The translations under genes and the position numbers were made by a program. Positions 49,431 through 60,843 of a DNA stretch of 64,000 nt are shown here, one piece after another (the first letter of the stretch is position 1; each line of letters starts with the position of its first letter). The notes below the pieces were generated by a model. That model worked only from the letters and a program-made list of their open reading frames with translations, was not told the origin of the DNA and did not search any database. The DNA lies in contig PQWQ01000001.1 of assembly GCA_002943765.1 (NCBI GenBank), forward strand, positions 868,001 through 932,000. The letters are read 5' to 3'. This stretch comes from Psoroptes ovis. Its lineage: Eukaryota; Arthropoda; Arachnida; Sarcoptiformes; Psoroptidae.

Positions 49431-51319
49431 TTAGGTTCATTCTCAATCGACTCAAATTCAATTCAAATCGATCAATGATTGTAGCAATTATTTATTATTT
49501 TGATCTGTGTAAGTTTATTTGTTGTTATGAATTGCAAAATGTCTGTGTATTTGTCTATTTATTGTCACCTGCCGCCGGCCAGGCAATTACATGATTATTT
49601 GATTTTGAAAAAAAAATTTTTGAAAAATTTCGATAAAAATAATTCAATTCATAATAATTCAAAATTAAATTTGACCAGTGGTCACTGGGTATCCAGGGGT
49701 ATTACCCTATCATCATAATAATAACCCTTTTGGCTGCATTAAGCCATAATTCAAACCATTCAATTTCGATTTTTAATTCTTGGTCAAATTTATTGACAAA
49801 ATAATTTGTCAAATTTTTATTTTCGACGAAACATTTGTTCATTGAATTCGTGATTTCAATGAAATTTTGAATTATTTTCTCGATCAATTAGATTGAACAA
49901 TCGAAATATATGACCAATTGTGTGCCCGTCTATGGTATATGTGTTTGTAATTTGAAAATTAAAAATTTTGAAAATTCATTGAAAACCGAAAAACAACAAA
50001 ACAAAACCAGATCTTACCATACCAGTTTTCGGGTTTATTCGGCGGGATAATACTAATAATCATTGATGAATGAATGAATAAACGAATGATTCAATCCTTG
50101 CCGATGATTCTGTGAATATTTTTTTTCGATGAAAGAATTACCAAATTACCAAGACTTCTAAACAAGTTATCCTTGAAAAAGTACCCGAAAACCTCAGTGT
50201 CCAATGCCTTTTTTGAATGGATTCGAAGAACACATTTGAATTTGAAATTTTTTGTAAATTCAAATTGTCAAAGGTCATTCATATCATCAAAAGAATGTGT
50301 ATTCAAACGTTAATTTTAAATGTGAATGTGAATTTGAGTTTTCAAATGTAAAATTCTGCTTTCAGGTCAACGAAAAACAAAATTTATTTAAAATCAAATA
50401 ATTTGAAATTTTTCAAATAAAATAAAAATAAATAAATAAACGAATGCAGATGTTTTTCCAATGAATTCAAAGATTAACCATTATTTTAAACATTTTAATA
50501 ATGGATTCAGACAACAAACAAAATCAAAAGGTCAATCAGCCATTGGTTGAGCTTGAGATAGGCTTCTAGCTTAGACTGATAGGTTAGAGTGATAGGTGTG
50601 CCTGCGTGCGTGTGCCATGTGTATCCATTCGGTAGTTTTGTTCATGCAATTTTAAAATATTTTCTGTGACAATTTCCGCATTTTTCATACGAATTTGGAC
50701 ATTTTGAACCAAGAATTATCGTCGATTTCAATAATGTATTTGAATGTAATTAATTTTCAATTGACATTTTGAGTCATAAAAAATATATTTGACATTGAAA
50801 TTCAATGAAATCATTGAAATTCACATGATGTTTTGTTCAAGGTTCGAGTTCAAAAGTAATGTTGAAATGCAAAAAAAAAAACATGGTCAAAAGGAGGGGT
50901 CTGTATGCAACCAATGCAGGTCACAATCGATAATAATCATTGATAATCATGTATTTGAAACACCGATAGGTCCAGTGATTTGATTCGATGAAAAGTGAAA
51001 GGTCAAATCAGTGAAATGAAATGAATCGAAATTGAATTTTCAATGTTCGATGAGGTTTGTTGGTATTGCTGATGCTGTTGTTGCTGCTGCTAGTGCCATT
51101 GGTTGGTTGATTGGTTGACATCAACACACGAGCCAACTGACATCATCCAGAAATTGACGCATGTTTAAAATGACATAAAGAATGCGGAACAATTGGTGAA
51201 ATTTCATGCTTTTGAAAATCAATTTTTGAATTATCCGAATATCTTTCGGTTCAATTGATTTTTAATGAATGAATTTCGAAAATTTTGAAATTTTCGTTTG
51301 AAATTTCAGAGTATTGATG

Positions 51320-51420
51320 TTCCTGGATTCCAGGGTAGCGGGGTTTCAGGATTCGAGGGTTACAGAGGCTTTAGGATTTTCAGGGTTTCAAAATTTTCAG
51401 GATTTCGGGGATCCAGGCTT
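51320..51420. repeat. Degenerate 8-9 bp G-rich minisatellite
   Basis: Roughly eleven imperfect copies of a unit like TTTCAGGA/TTCCAGGG run head to tail, with many G-runs on the plus strand. This is the most G-rich strand segment of the intron. Confidence 0.6.
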
Positions 51421-53338
51421 TGAATTTCATTTTTGATGATGTAAATTTCTTTGATTTACTGAAAAATTTTCAAAAAGATTTCTGTAAGATCTGGTCCTTT
51501 GAATTCATTCATTCATAATGACAAAAACACAAAGATTTACGTGCAACGACCTTTTTTCATTTCATTTTCATACGACACGGATTTGAATCATCAGAAAAAA
51601 TTAAATCCAAGAAGTATCAAAAAAAAAAATTCAAAGGTCCAGGTGTTTTACTGTTTTTTGTTTCGTTCAAAGGTCGATTCACTTTCTTTTGAACAAAAAA
51701 GAAAAAACTTTGAAAAGTAAAATTATTTCATTTCCTGTCTTGAAAGAAATTTCATATAAAAATTTACCGAGAAATTCAATGTCAATGTCATTGGCCAACA
51801 AAAAAAACAAGGTTTTCGACCCTCTGATATGCATCTGAATAGGGCTAGGCCCTTACATTCTTAATCACCCTTGTACTTACGCATAGACATTGACTAACAA
51901 TACAAGTTCAATATTTGAATGAATAAATGAAAAATCGATTATCGATAGGCCTAACCCAGACATGACCAAAAAAATAAAAAAAAAAATAAAGGTCAAAAAC
52001 TACTCGTACAGACATCAACATATATTACTACCGCGTACCACACTTTCACCACGTGTCATTTTCATTTTCATTGTCATTCAATGATTATGATTAATCAAAA
52101 ATTTCGAAAATATTGAAAATCGATGTTAATTCAATACGATTTTTTTTTTGAAAATCGAAAGCAGCTGTATTTATTTATTTATTTACATTCAAAATTCATT
52201 TCTGATCAAATCATTGTTGATTGAGCATATATGACCCTTGTTGTTGTTTTACAATACATTTTGTTCCGGGTTTGTTTTCGATTTTCGATTATTTTTTTTT
52301 TACATATTTCAACGATTATTTGTAGCTGTTGTTGTTGTTTATGGTGTAGGTTCTGAGGTCTAGGGCCTGTATTTCGGTTCCTCATTCCATTGATCATTGA
52401 TTTTTACATTGATTTCGATTCGGATTTTGATTCGAGTTTCGATAAACAAATGGCGGACAATGTTAACAGCGAAATGGCAATGGAAATATGATTTAAATTC
52501 TTTGCTGGATTATCATTATATTTTACCCGATCAAAGGAAACCAATCCTTTTTTGGTAATGAAAATCATGGTCAACTCTTTCATTGAATTAAATCAAACTC
52601 AGCCATATGAATCTGTATTTTTTGTATTAAATCATTTCTAAATTCACGAGATTTGACCCGTTCAAAAATTGTTTTTTACTGGTCAAATCTTTCTTTTGGT
52701 TTCGGTCGATGGAAAAAAACGAATTAAAAAACAAAACAATGAATGAATAAATGAATAAATGGTCAAAGTTTCTCGTTGGTCATAAGTCACGTGGGCCAAA
52801 TTAATCACTTTTATTTTTTATATTTTTTTATTTTTCTAATCACGGACATCCATTAGGTCATTTGATTTTTATTTATTTCGATTGTTTCGAGTCGTTTCGG
52901 GTTGTTTCGGTTGTCCAGTAGTTACATATCTGTACCATATCTATGTCTGTATCAGTAGTAATGGGTAAATTATTTTTTTGGCCATAAAAAATAAATAGGT
53001 TCTTTGATTTATTTGATTTTTTATGATTTTCTGATAATTGAATCTGAAATCAGTTACATCAAAGGTCATTAATCTTGTTTTTTTTCTTATTCAGTGTTTT
53101 ATGATTGAAAATTAATGAAAATAATCAAAATCGAAATGATCAGAAAACTACTCATGTTTATGGTGGTTTATGTGGTAATGTGACACTTTTTCACTTTTAA
53201 CTATTCGTAAAACACAGAGAAAGACTTTGATTTAAAATAAATCAAACCAAAGACCCCAAAAAAACATTGAATGAAAGAGGTGAATACATAAATAAAGAAA
53301 TAAACAGAGAGGTGAAAGTGTTAATCAGTGCTTAGCAC

Positions 53339-53353
53339 TGGTCAAACTGGTCA
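53339..53353 (+). promoter_or_regulatory. DR3-like TGGTCA repeat
   Basis: TGGTCAAACTGGTCA is a perfect direct repeat of TGGTCA with three bases between. TGGTCA differs from the canonical receptor half-site at its first base, so this is a weaker candidate than the DR3 at 49416. Confidence 0.25.
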
Positions 53354-55051
53354 ATATGTCGGTTTCCGTGTCCACTCGAGGCCTAGAGCCTTTAAATTTT
53401 TTTTTGCGAAAAACAAAAGAAAAAAACCACAAAGGAAGTAGGATTTGTGAAAAGGTCCGCGATCGTGAAACGATTTGTGAAAGCAAAATCCGTTCCCAGT
53501 ATGTTTGGTATGGTCAAAAATGAAATAACAAAGAAACTAAAAGTAATTCACACCATTAAAAAAACTGGTAAAAAATAAAAAACATTTAGGTTCACTGGAC
53601 TTGTCCGGTTTTTTTTTACACAATTGATTTCAATTTCAATTGTCAATTGTCACGTCTGAAACGTTTGCGCAAACAAAGATTAATTAGTGCCCATTTATCA
53701 TTTTGGTTTTGTTTTGTTCCAGTAAAATGAATTGAAAGTTGAATAATATCATTGATGGGACTTTTCGTTGTCGTTTTTTTTTCATTCACTCAAGTGAAAA
53801 TTTGGATCTTTGGATCTGTGAACCACAAAAAAAAGCACAGAGACACAAATTGTGATCACTAAAATTTGGCCACTGAAATTCGACCACTGAAAACATTTGT
53901 AATTTTGAAAATTTTCAAAAATTGAAATGATGGAAATTTACATAACGATTGCGTAGCGATCGGGACAAAATCTTGAGATTTTTTATCTATTTTTTAAAAT
54001 TAATTGATCGAAATTGATTTTTGCTAATCAGTTGATGATTTGATTATGAAATCTTTGAATTTCATCAATTCAAGACTGATTCAATTCTCAAAATCTAATC
54101 AGTTGATATTTTCAATTTGATTAATTGAATCGCTGAAACAAATTGAATTACAACAAATTAAAGAATTGATATGTTTGCATTGAACTTGAATTGTGAATGG
54201 TCAAAACATGGAAATCACAAATAATTACATAAGATTCAAGGGCGAATAATAATTTAATTATTAATTCAATCGATTGCTCAAATCGATCAATCTTATCAAT
54301 CAATCATTTCAATTTTTTTCATAATTTTGTCATGAAAAAACATTAATCACGATAAAAGGCCGGATATATTTTCTTTGATATTGTATTATTTTTAAGATTA
54401 TTTTCGGTCAACTACATTGATTGATAAATTAATTATTTAATTACATAATAGCTGTTATGACCACTATTCATCGACTAATTAATTCATTACACTGAATAAT
54501 TATTTGTTAAAATGTGTTGATTGATTGATCTTGAATCATTTCTAATTTGCTCCGTAATCAAATGATTACATAAGAATTCAATGAGTTTTTTTTTAAATTT
54601 CAAATTTTGTGAATTAAAAAAAATATGACCCTCAAAAACCTAATAATTAATGTAAGAAAATGTTTTTTTTTATTCTACAAATTCAAAATTCATTTTGTTT
54701 TTGTTTTTTCTTATGTGAAAATCACATAATTTATTTTTTCATTTCAAAATTTCAGAATTTCATTTCTCAAAAAGGTCAAAGTTGAAAAAACTAATTGTTT
54801 ATTCGTGTTTATGTGTGTGTGTTTGTAAGTTTGTAAGTACTAAGAAACTAATTGAAAAAACAAAGAGGATGAGCGAGGAAAAATTGTCCGAAAAAAATGT
54901 CTTCGAAGATCTTAAAGATCTGAATCGTTCTTTTGAACTTTCTTCGAAGTAAACATTGTCAAAGCATTTCTCGTTGCAATTTGTCGTTTTTCGATATTTT
55001 GATTATGATGCTTACATAACAAATACATAAATAACGAATGCAGCAAAATAA

Positions 55052-55297
55052 ATGCCAGCAAATCAGAATGTAGTGAAAAGCGAAAGCAAAAGGAAATTTC
55101 GTTTAGTAATTTTGCCACAAAATTACCAATCGCAATCACTTGGAAAAATTCACGTAGATTTAATGACCTTTAATTTGAACTACAAACACAGCCAAGCACG
55201 TATTGCGCCTTATGTCGATAGTTGGTTTTTATTTCATTTATCTCTGCTTTTGCTGTCAACAGCAGTAAACCTAACTGAAAACCCAACGAAAGCCTAA
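55052..55297 (+). CDS. Small hypothetical membrane-anchored ORF in the E75 intron
   Basis: An ATG-initiated frame of 81 codons has a varied composition and codon use unlike the surrounding AT-rich shadows. It starts MPANQNVVKSESKRKFR. A hydrophobic stretch of about 20 residues near the C-terminus (SWFLFHLSLLLLSTAVNL) could be a single membrane segment. No family is recognised, no promoter or polyadenylation signal is evident, and it contains a TGACCT receptor half-site. It may be a small gene nested in the intron, an unspliced exon fragment or chance. Confidence 0.2.
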   Translation: MPANQNVVKSESKRKFRLVILPQNYQSQSLGKIHVDLMTFNLNYKHSQARIAPYVDSWFLFHLSLLLLSTAVNLTENPTKA

Positions 55298-56886
55298 GCA
55301 GCAATATCCTTGAAGCCTTGAAGATGATCACTGACTCATCGTGTGTGTTTGTGTGCCTGCGTGTATATGTGAATGGAATGGAAGCTCTTCATAATTCAAA
55401 GCTTGAAACCGAATAACCTTGAAAACCTTGAATGAGGACCCTCTTGAGATTTTCTTTTGAAATTTCTTCTGATCTTGATAAATGTTTGAAAATCTTAGAA
55501 AAAATCTTTGAAGAAAAACTTCGGCACCCGAACAATCGACAAGGGCATTGACCATCGGATTTTGCTCCATTTGAGTTTCTAATCACTCAATTAATTGAAG
55601 ATTAATTGATTAATCGATCAATCAAACAAACAATTGATCGAACGGATCAATTGTTTTCGTTATTGGTGAAATTATTTATTTGAAAATTCATTATTTTGAA
55701 AGTAAAACTACAGCTAGCACACAGTATACTATATCCAAAGATATTTAAACATTTAAACGCATCAAAAAAATGTATTTAATATGAAAACTTATCGTCAATT
55801 GGATATATTTGCCTTTGCAATATCATCATTGAAAAATATGATTTGAAAATATTTTTTTTAAAACAATGTATCTATCGACATCCACATACATTCTCGTTGT
55901 ACACAAATCGAGATCAATGTGTAGGTTTAAGTGCGTTTATTTATTTATTTTTTTGAGATTTTCAAAACCGTTTTCCATATCGTTCAAATTAAGTTATTTG
56001 ATTCTATAGCAGTCAAGGCGAGAGGGGTGGATGTGTTGGTGTGTGCGCGTGTGATGTAAGATGCACCAAAGCTTTTATGATTTTGGGTTTTTTTCTGTGC
56101 TTTATTTTTGGTTTTGATTTTGGTTTCTTTCTTTGTTGGTTTACTTTATAATAATTTTGTTTCAATGTATTTCAATCAATTTCGAACAATCAAACTACAA
56201 ACACGATGACATTGACCTGCTGCTGTAACTGCTGCTGACGCCTTCGATTGACGCCGACTCGTTCGCGAAGATCCGGATCTTTTCAATATTTTACCATTGT
56301 TAACTGCCACCACCGCCATTATCATTAGAAACAGCAAAAGCAATGCTCAAATGATTAAAATGTTTTTGAAAAAAAAAAATAAACAAAATTACATAATCAT
56401 TCGATCGTTCGTTCATTGAACGATAATTTTCTACGAAAAAAAGCAACTAAATGGTGATAGTGGTGTTGATAATTTCTATTTTAATTTTTTGCTTAGTTAA
56501 AAAATGCTAAGCAGCGCAATGGCGCTGCTAAAGCAATTAGAATCTAGTTTTCATCGCATTTTTCACCGCTGAAATGAAAATGATTTTCCATTTATTTTAA
56601 TGGCAAATTTTTGCTCTCAAATCATTGAAAATCAATGACAATTGAAATGAAAATTGTTTATTTGTTTTATTTCGATTGATTTTTTTTGTCCTTTATTTTC
56701 ACTTGTTTATTCCATATTTGTGATTTGGAGTTGATTTCTGAGTCGATTTTTGATTTGCTTTTCATCAAACACTTTTGATAATCAAAAATTTTGATGATTG
56801 AATCAACATTCGACATCAAAGGGTTTGATGAACTTTGTTATTTCTTTTTCTAGCAAAAAGAGGGAATGATTTGTTATTTTCAGAAC

Positions 56887-56936
<50 letters not shown>
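56887..56936. repeat. Long poly-A homopolymer
   Basis: About 49 uninterrupted A residues, the longest homopolymer in the window. Length in the assembly may be unreliable. There is no recognisable retroelement body upstream. Confidence 0.85.
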
Positions 56937-56937
<1 letters not shown>

Positions 56938-57184
56938 GAGGAGTTGTTTCAATCATTTGTTTTCATGTTATATTTCAATCAATCTACAATCTAGTAAAAT
57001 ACATAATTACAAAGTAATCATTCAATTATTATATGAATGTACACATTGAAATATATATATCACGATATATTCAATTGTTTCATTCGTTCATTCATTCATT
57101 GAATAAACCAAACAAACAAACAAAAACGAATCTTATGACCATTTTTCGGCGGTCGATGACCATCACCGTCGTCATAGTTGATGG

Positions 57185-57325
57185 TCAAGATTCTTTGATA
57201 CCATTGATCGGTGTTGATCTTGGGTTGCGCCTGACAATGGTTGCGCTTGGTTTAAGATAGATCATCGATGGTGGTGTCGGAGGTGGCGGTGGGGCTGATA
57301 ACGAAGGTGGTGGGCCGTAAAACAT
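57185..57325 (-). CDS. Proline-rich 46-codon ORF antisense to E75, doubtful
   Basis: On the minus strand an ATG with A at -3 opens a 46-residue frame (MFYGPPPSLSAPPPPPTPPS, then MIYLKPSATIVRRNP). It ends at TGA in an unusually GC-rich 200-bp island. The composition resembles a disordered proline-rich domain. No splice sites or family are evident. It could be an exon of an antisense transcript or simply a CCACC-type repeat read as protein. Confidence 0.15.
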   Translation of the reverse strand: MFYGPPPSLSAPPPPPTPPSMIYLKPSATIVRRNPRSTPINGIKES

Positions 57326-58319
57326 TCTTGTTTACCCGAGTTTCGCTCCCCTGGATTCTCTTGTTCACCAAGAAGCACATTGACACGAATTGTTGCTTGC
57401 TTAATGTGTGCACCATTTAATGTAAACATTAAATGGTAATGATGATGATAATGATAATCATCACTTTCGACGAGCAGAACGAATACTTTTTAGTTTAATC
57501 AATTTCTCTTCTCTCTTGGTGTGCTCAGAGATTCACCCACCATTCAATCATCCATCCATTTGCCATTGTACGATTGATAATTGAATCACAAGGTAAAACG
57601 ATTTAGCTTCGATTCGATTGATTTCATTTTAAAGAATCGAAAAAGGAGCCATCCTTGAATACCCGTGAATCATCAAAGAATACCCATGAATCAATTGAGG
57701 GCTGGTTTTCACTCTCCTTCGTTCAACAGGGACTTCGGAGTCATTGAACAGTTGAGTTTGGCCAAAAATTTCGCAATCAACCCCCTTCACGCAACCACAG
57801 GACCAATGGTGATACCCTTACCCTAATAATTGTTTATATATAACAACGACGACAGCAGCAGCAACGAATATATACAATGTACCACCATACAATCAGCTTC
57901 GGCTCGGCTCAATGACCCTCAGCAGAATTTTTCTACTTCGGTTGATTGGGTTGGTTCTTTGTTGGCTGCCAAAACAACGAACAAAATTCATTTTCAAAAA
58001 TAAAGGCAACAACCCCCTCGAAAAAATGTTAACAAGAAAACAACCCCCTAAGCAAGGGTAGGGGGTAATCAACAAAAAAACAGATCAATGATCAAGCTAC
58101 AAGCAGGAGCAATTTAGGGCTCCATCCCGAAGGGATTCTTCGGTGCACGCCATTTCTTCTATGAATCCCTCCACGAATGCACCGATAAGAGTCAAGACAC
58201 ATCAGTTGTCACTCGAAGAAGACCAAGACTAATCTAGACCAATCTGAATATTGGATCAAATGCCCGGAGAACAAAATTTGCCATTCAAATCATTTGAAAA
58301 TTTAGACGAATTCGGTCCT

Positions 58320-58377
58320 CGCCAATCAATTTGGCCGCCACAAACCACCAATCAATTACGATCCAAATTGATTGGCG
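58320..58377. repeat. Perfect 15-bp inverted repeat
   Basis: CGCCAATCAATTTGG at 58320-58334 is the exact reverse complement of CCAAATTGATTGGCG at 58363-58377, with 28 bases between. Each arm contains an ATTGG/CCAAT box and the loop holds another CCAATCAATT copy. Confidence 0.75.
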
Positions 58378-59433
58378 GCCATCCTAAATTGTCCCGAAAA
58401 TTCTTTGATTGACTCAAAAGGATTACGATGATGTTGATAAATTTCGGTGGAATCATTTATTTTAGTTGTTGTTCCAAACTAAATTTTTAATTACAATTTC
58501 ATTTGGAAAATCAAATGAACAAATTGGAAATCAAATCAATTTTTTTTCTATTCCCTGTTTTCTTTCCCTGTCTTTTGTCTAAATTAAATAATAATTTAAT
58601 TGTGCTTCATTATGGTAACCGAATGTGAATGAATGAACTGAAATGATTAAACATTTGATCTTGAAATATAATGAATAATACATATAAAAATACACGACAA
58701 TATAACTCAATATATATGTTAACCTTGAAAATTTTTTTTTTTGCCATGTATTTTCAATGGCAATAGAAAATAAACGCGACGACGAAATAGAAAATTCCTA
58801 AAAATTCAATGAATTGTGTTGAGTTGAATTTGAAGAAGGAGAGAGAATGTGTGTAAAATTCAACTGTGAGAAATGGTATACAGGCGACGACGATATTTCT
58901 CGATGATAATTGAGAGCACACAAACGAAAAGGTAAATGGCCGCAATTGGTGGCAGCGGTGGCGGTGCTGGTGGTGGTGGTCGTAGTACCCTAGTGCTATT
59001 TTCGTTGAGGATTGAATGCGCATGAAACATTTTTTTTTTGACAAGTGACAAGCGATGAACAGAGGGGTATTTTCAAGGGGTATAAACCTTTATAAATTTT
59101 CTATGCTACTAGCAATCGAAATTGAACCGAATTAAGGGGGTACCCATCATCATCATCACCACCGAAAGGTACATTAACATTGAACGATGATAATGCAAAC
59201 TTAGCCATCATCATCATCATCATCAACAATATTAACAGCCAACCTAACTACCACCACAATCAAACCATGATAATGTTGTGCGTGTGTGCGTAGCTGTGCT
59301 GTTTGTATAACAACCAACAACAACATTAATAAATGTGTGTATGAACAGAACACACGCAGAAACACCACGACCATTCAAAAACGATAACCAAAAAAAAAAC
59401 CAAACCAAAAATAAAGCATTTCGAAATATGATT

Positions 59434-59460
59434 ATGATCATCATCATTGATGATGATCAT
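59434..59460. repeat. 27-bp palindrome with 13-bp arms
   Basis: Thirteen-base arms starting ATGATCATCATCA are perfectly complementary around a single central T. It lies about 540 bp upstream of the proximal E75 first exon ATG, within its likely promoter region. Derived in part from CAT repeats, so the symmetry may be a by-product of repeat expansion. Confidence 0.7.
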
Positions 59461-59998
59461 TTATGAAATAGAATGTATGAATGAATGATTGAATTTTCAA
59501 AAATTTTTCAATACACAAAAATATTTGGTCCAAATACTTTTAAAAAAAAAAACTTGATGTAATAATATTTAACCTCGAATTTGAAAAAATTAAATTCATT
59601 TCAATTTTGATCATCATCATATAACCATCATCAATGATCTGATACATCATGACTGTATGACCATATTATTTGATAAATTATTTGTCGAATTTGTGAATTT
59701 ATTTCTGTAAATTTTATTAATTTTCAAAAAAAACATTTTAATTATTCTGTCATTCTATGAATTCTGTGTTTTTTTTTTAATCTTTGTTTGTGATTATTGG
59801 TTTTGTCAATCAATCAAATAAATCAATTGATGAGATATTCAGTGATTATATCTGTGAATATTTTATCATTTATCAACTGAGAATATTCTTTGATAATTAT
59901 GCAAGAATATTCTTGTACAAATTTAATTCAATTCCAAATTTATTTTTGAAACAAAATTCTCATTTAAAAATTTTTATTATTTTCAAAAAAAAAAAAAA

Positions 59999-60338
59999 AT
60001 GATTCTCAACGATAAAGATTTCAATATAATCAATAATCATAATAATCATCATCAACAGCAACAAATTGATTCAACAAATAATAATAATCATAATCAATCA
60101 TCAACAATGTTAATCACAATGGTTAATAATAATAATCATCATAATTCATTAAATATTAATTCATTATCATCATCATCATCATCATCATCTTCGACATTAT
60201 CCACCACCACTACCACCACATCATCATCATCACCACCGTCGTTAACAATGTCTAATGATAATTTAAATATTATCAATAATAATAATAATAATATTAGTAC
60301 AAATATTGATAGATGTAAAGATATTGATCTTAAAATTG
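59999..60338 (+). CDS. E75 nuclear receptor, proximal alternative first coding exon
   Basis: The ATG at 59999 follows a run of As. It opens 113 codons rich in Asn, Ser, His and Thr and ends ...RCKDIDLKI plus one base at the donor G|GTATGA. This phase-1 end joins the acceptor at 60640 to give KIEFDGTTVLCRVC. In Drosophila E75A the equivalent junction is NIEFDGTTVLCRVC, so the frame and last residue agree. The exon supplies a short disordered A/B region. It is only 301 bp upstream of the zinc finger 1 exon and would be driven by its own promoter, about 32 kb downstream of the distal one. The low-complexity sequence gives no homology of its own. Confidence 0.75.
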
Positions 60339-60639
60339 GTATGAAATTTTTTTTTTTTTTTTTTTTTGAAATGAGAATTTGAAATTTGAATTTACTTTTT
60401 GATCGTGTCGCACGTGCAATTTATGTATTTTTGCACGTGTTTTTCTTGATCATGTTTGCAATGAACAGCCGAATGTTTTTGAAGTTCAAAATTTCATGAA
60501 ATTCGAAAAATTTCAGAATTTTTTCCTTATTCAACTCTTTGAACACCTGAAAAACTTTTCAATTTTAAATCTATTAATCAATCAAATCGGTTATTCTAAT
60601 CCATGAAATTTTTTTTTTTCGTTTCTCGTCTAAATCCAG
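60339..60639. other. E75 intron between the proximal first exon and the zinc finger 1 exon
   Basis: A 301-bp intron from GTATGA to the acceptor AATCCAG, with a T run at about 60348-60366 after the donor. It contains GTGTCGCACGTGCAA and GCACGTGT E-box-type motifs at about 60405-60440. Confidence 0.7.
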
Positions 60640-60728
60640 AATTCGATGGAACAACCGTATTATGTCGTGTTTGTGGTGATAAAGCAAGCGGATTCCATTA
60701 TGGTGTACATTCTTGTGAAGGTTGCAAG
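60640..60728 (+). CDS. E75 exon encoding zinc finger 1 of the DNA-binding domain
   Basis: This 89-base exon with the one base from the preceding exon encodes exactly 30 residues: EFDGTTVLCRVCGDKASGFH then YGVHSCEGCK. The four finger Cys residues are in CRVC and CEGC, and the P-box starts EGCK. The sequence is essentially identical to arthropod E75 and close to Rev-erb. The exon ends in phase 0 at AAG|GTAAGT, the conserved position of the E75 intron between the two fingers, and continues at 63904. This boundary allows an E75B-type isoform that lacks finger 1 by joining another first exon straight to the finger 2 exon. Confidence 0.97.
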
Positions 60729-60834
60729 GTAAGTGTTTCAAACGAATTTTTTCATTCATTCATTCATTCATTTAAAATTTCGATAAGAAAAATTTCGGCC
60801 AAAAAATTGATCAATCTTATGGCTAAAATTGGCT

Positions 60835-60843
60835 TGACCTTGA
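60835..60843 (-). promoter_or_regulatory. FTZ-F1-type site (TCAAGGTCA) next to the E75 finger 1 exon
   Basis: TGACCTTGA on the plus strand is a perfect TCAAGGTCA on the minus strand, fitting YCAAGGYCR bound by FTZ-F1/SF-1-type monomeric receptors and by ERR-type receptors. It lies 107 bp after the finger 1 donor. Confidence 0.4.

Larger units (their letters stand above)
28101..59998. other. Giant first intron of the distal E75 transcript (regulatory)
   Basis: About 32 kb without a confirmed gene. From about 40 kb onward it is dense in AGGTCA nuclear-receptor half-sites, in contrast to the rest of the window. It holds a perfect ecdysone response element, DR1 and DR3 repeats, and degenerate minisatellites (46641-46768, 49113-49175, 51320-51420). 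It also has (CT)n and (AG)n runs near 46250 and 46345, and perfect inverted repeats at 30814-30854, 58320-58377 and 59434-59460. Coding-like small ORFs are listed separately. A first exon for an E75B-type isoform, joining directly to the second zinc finger exon, could be hidden here; a weak candidate is at 44138. The 3' boundary of this intron for the distal transcript is 60639. Confidence 0.65.

Noticed and set aside
50837..50855. tRNA B-box-like GGTTCGAGTTC
   Set aside because: No A-box, no cloverleaf and no terminator upstream or downstream, so not a tRNA gene.
55328..55570. 80-codon reverse ORF opposite the distal end of the 55-kb island
   Set aside because: It has an ATG and varied residues, but overlaps another open reverse frame and ends in a TGTG-type repeat. 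There is no splice or family support.
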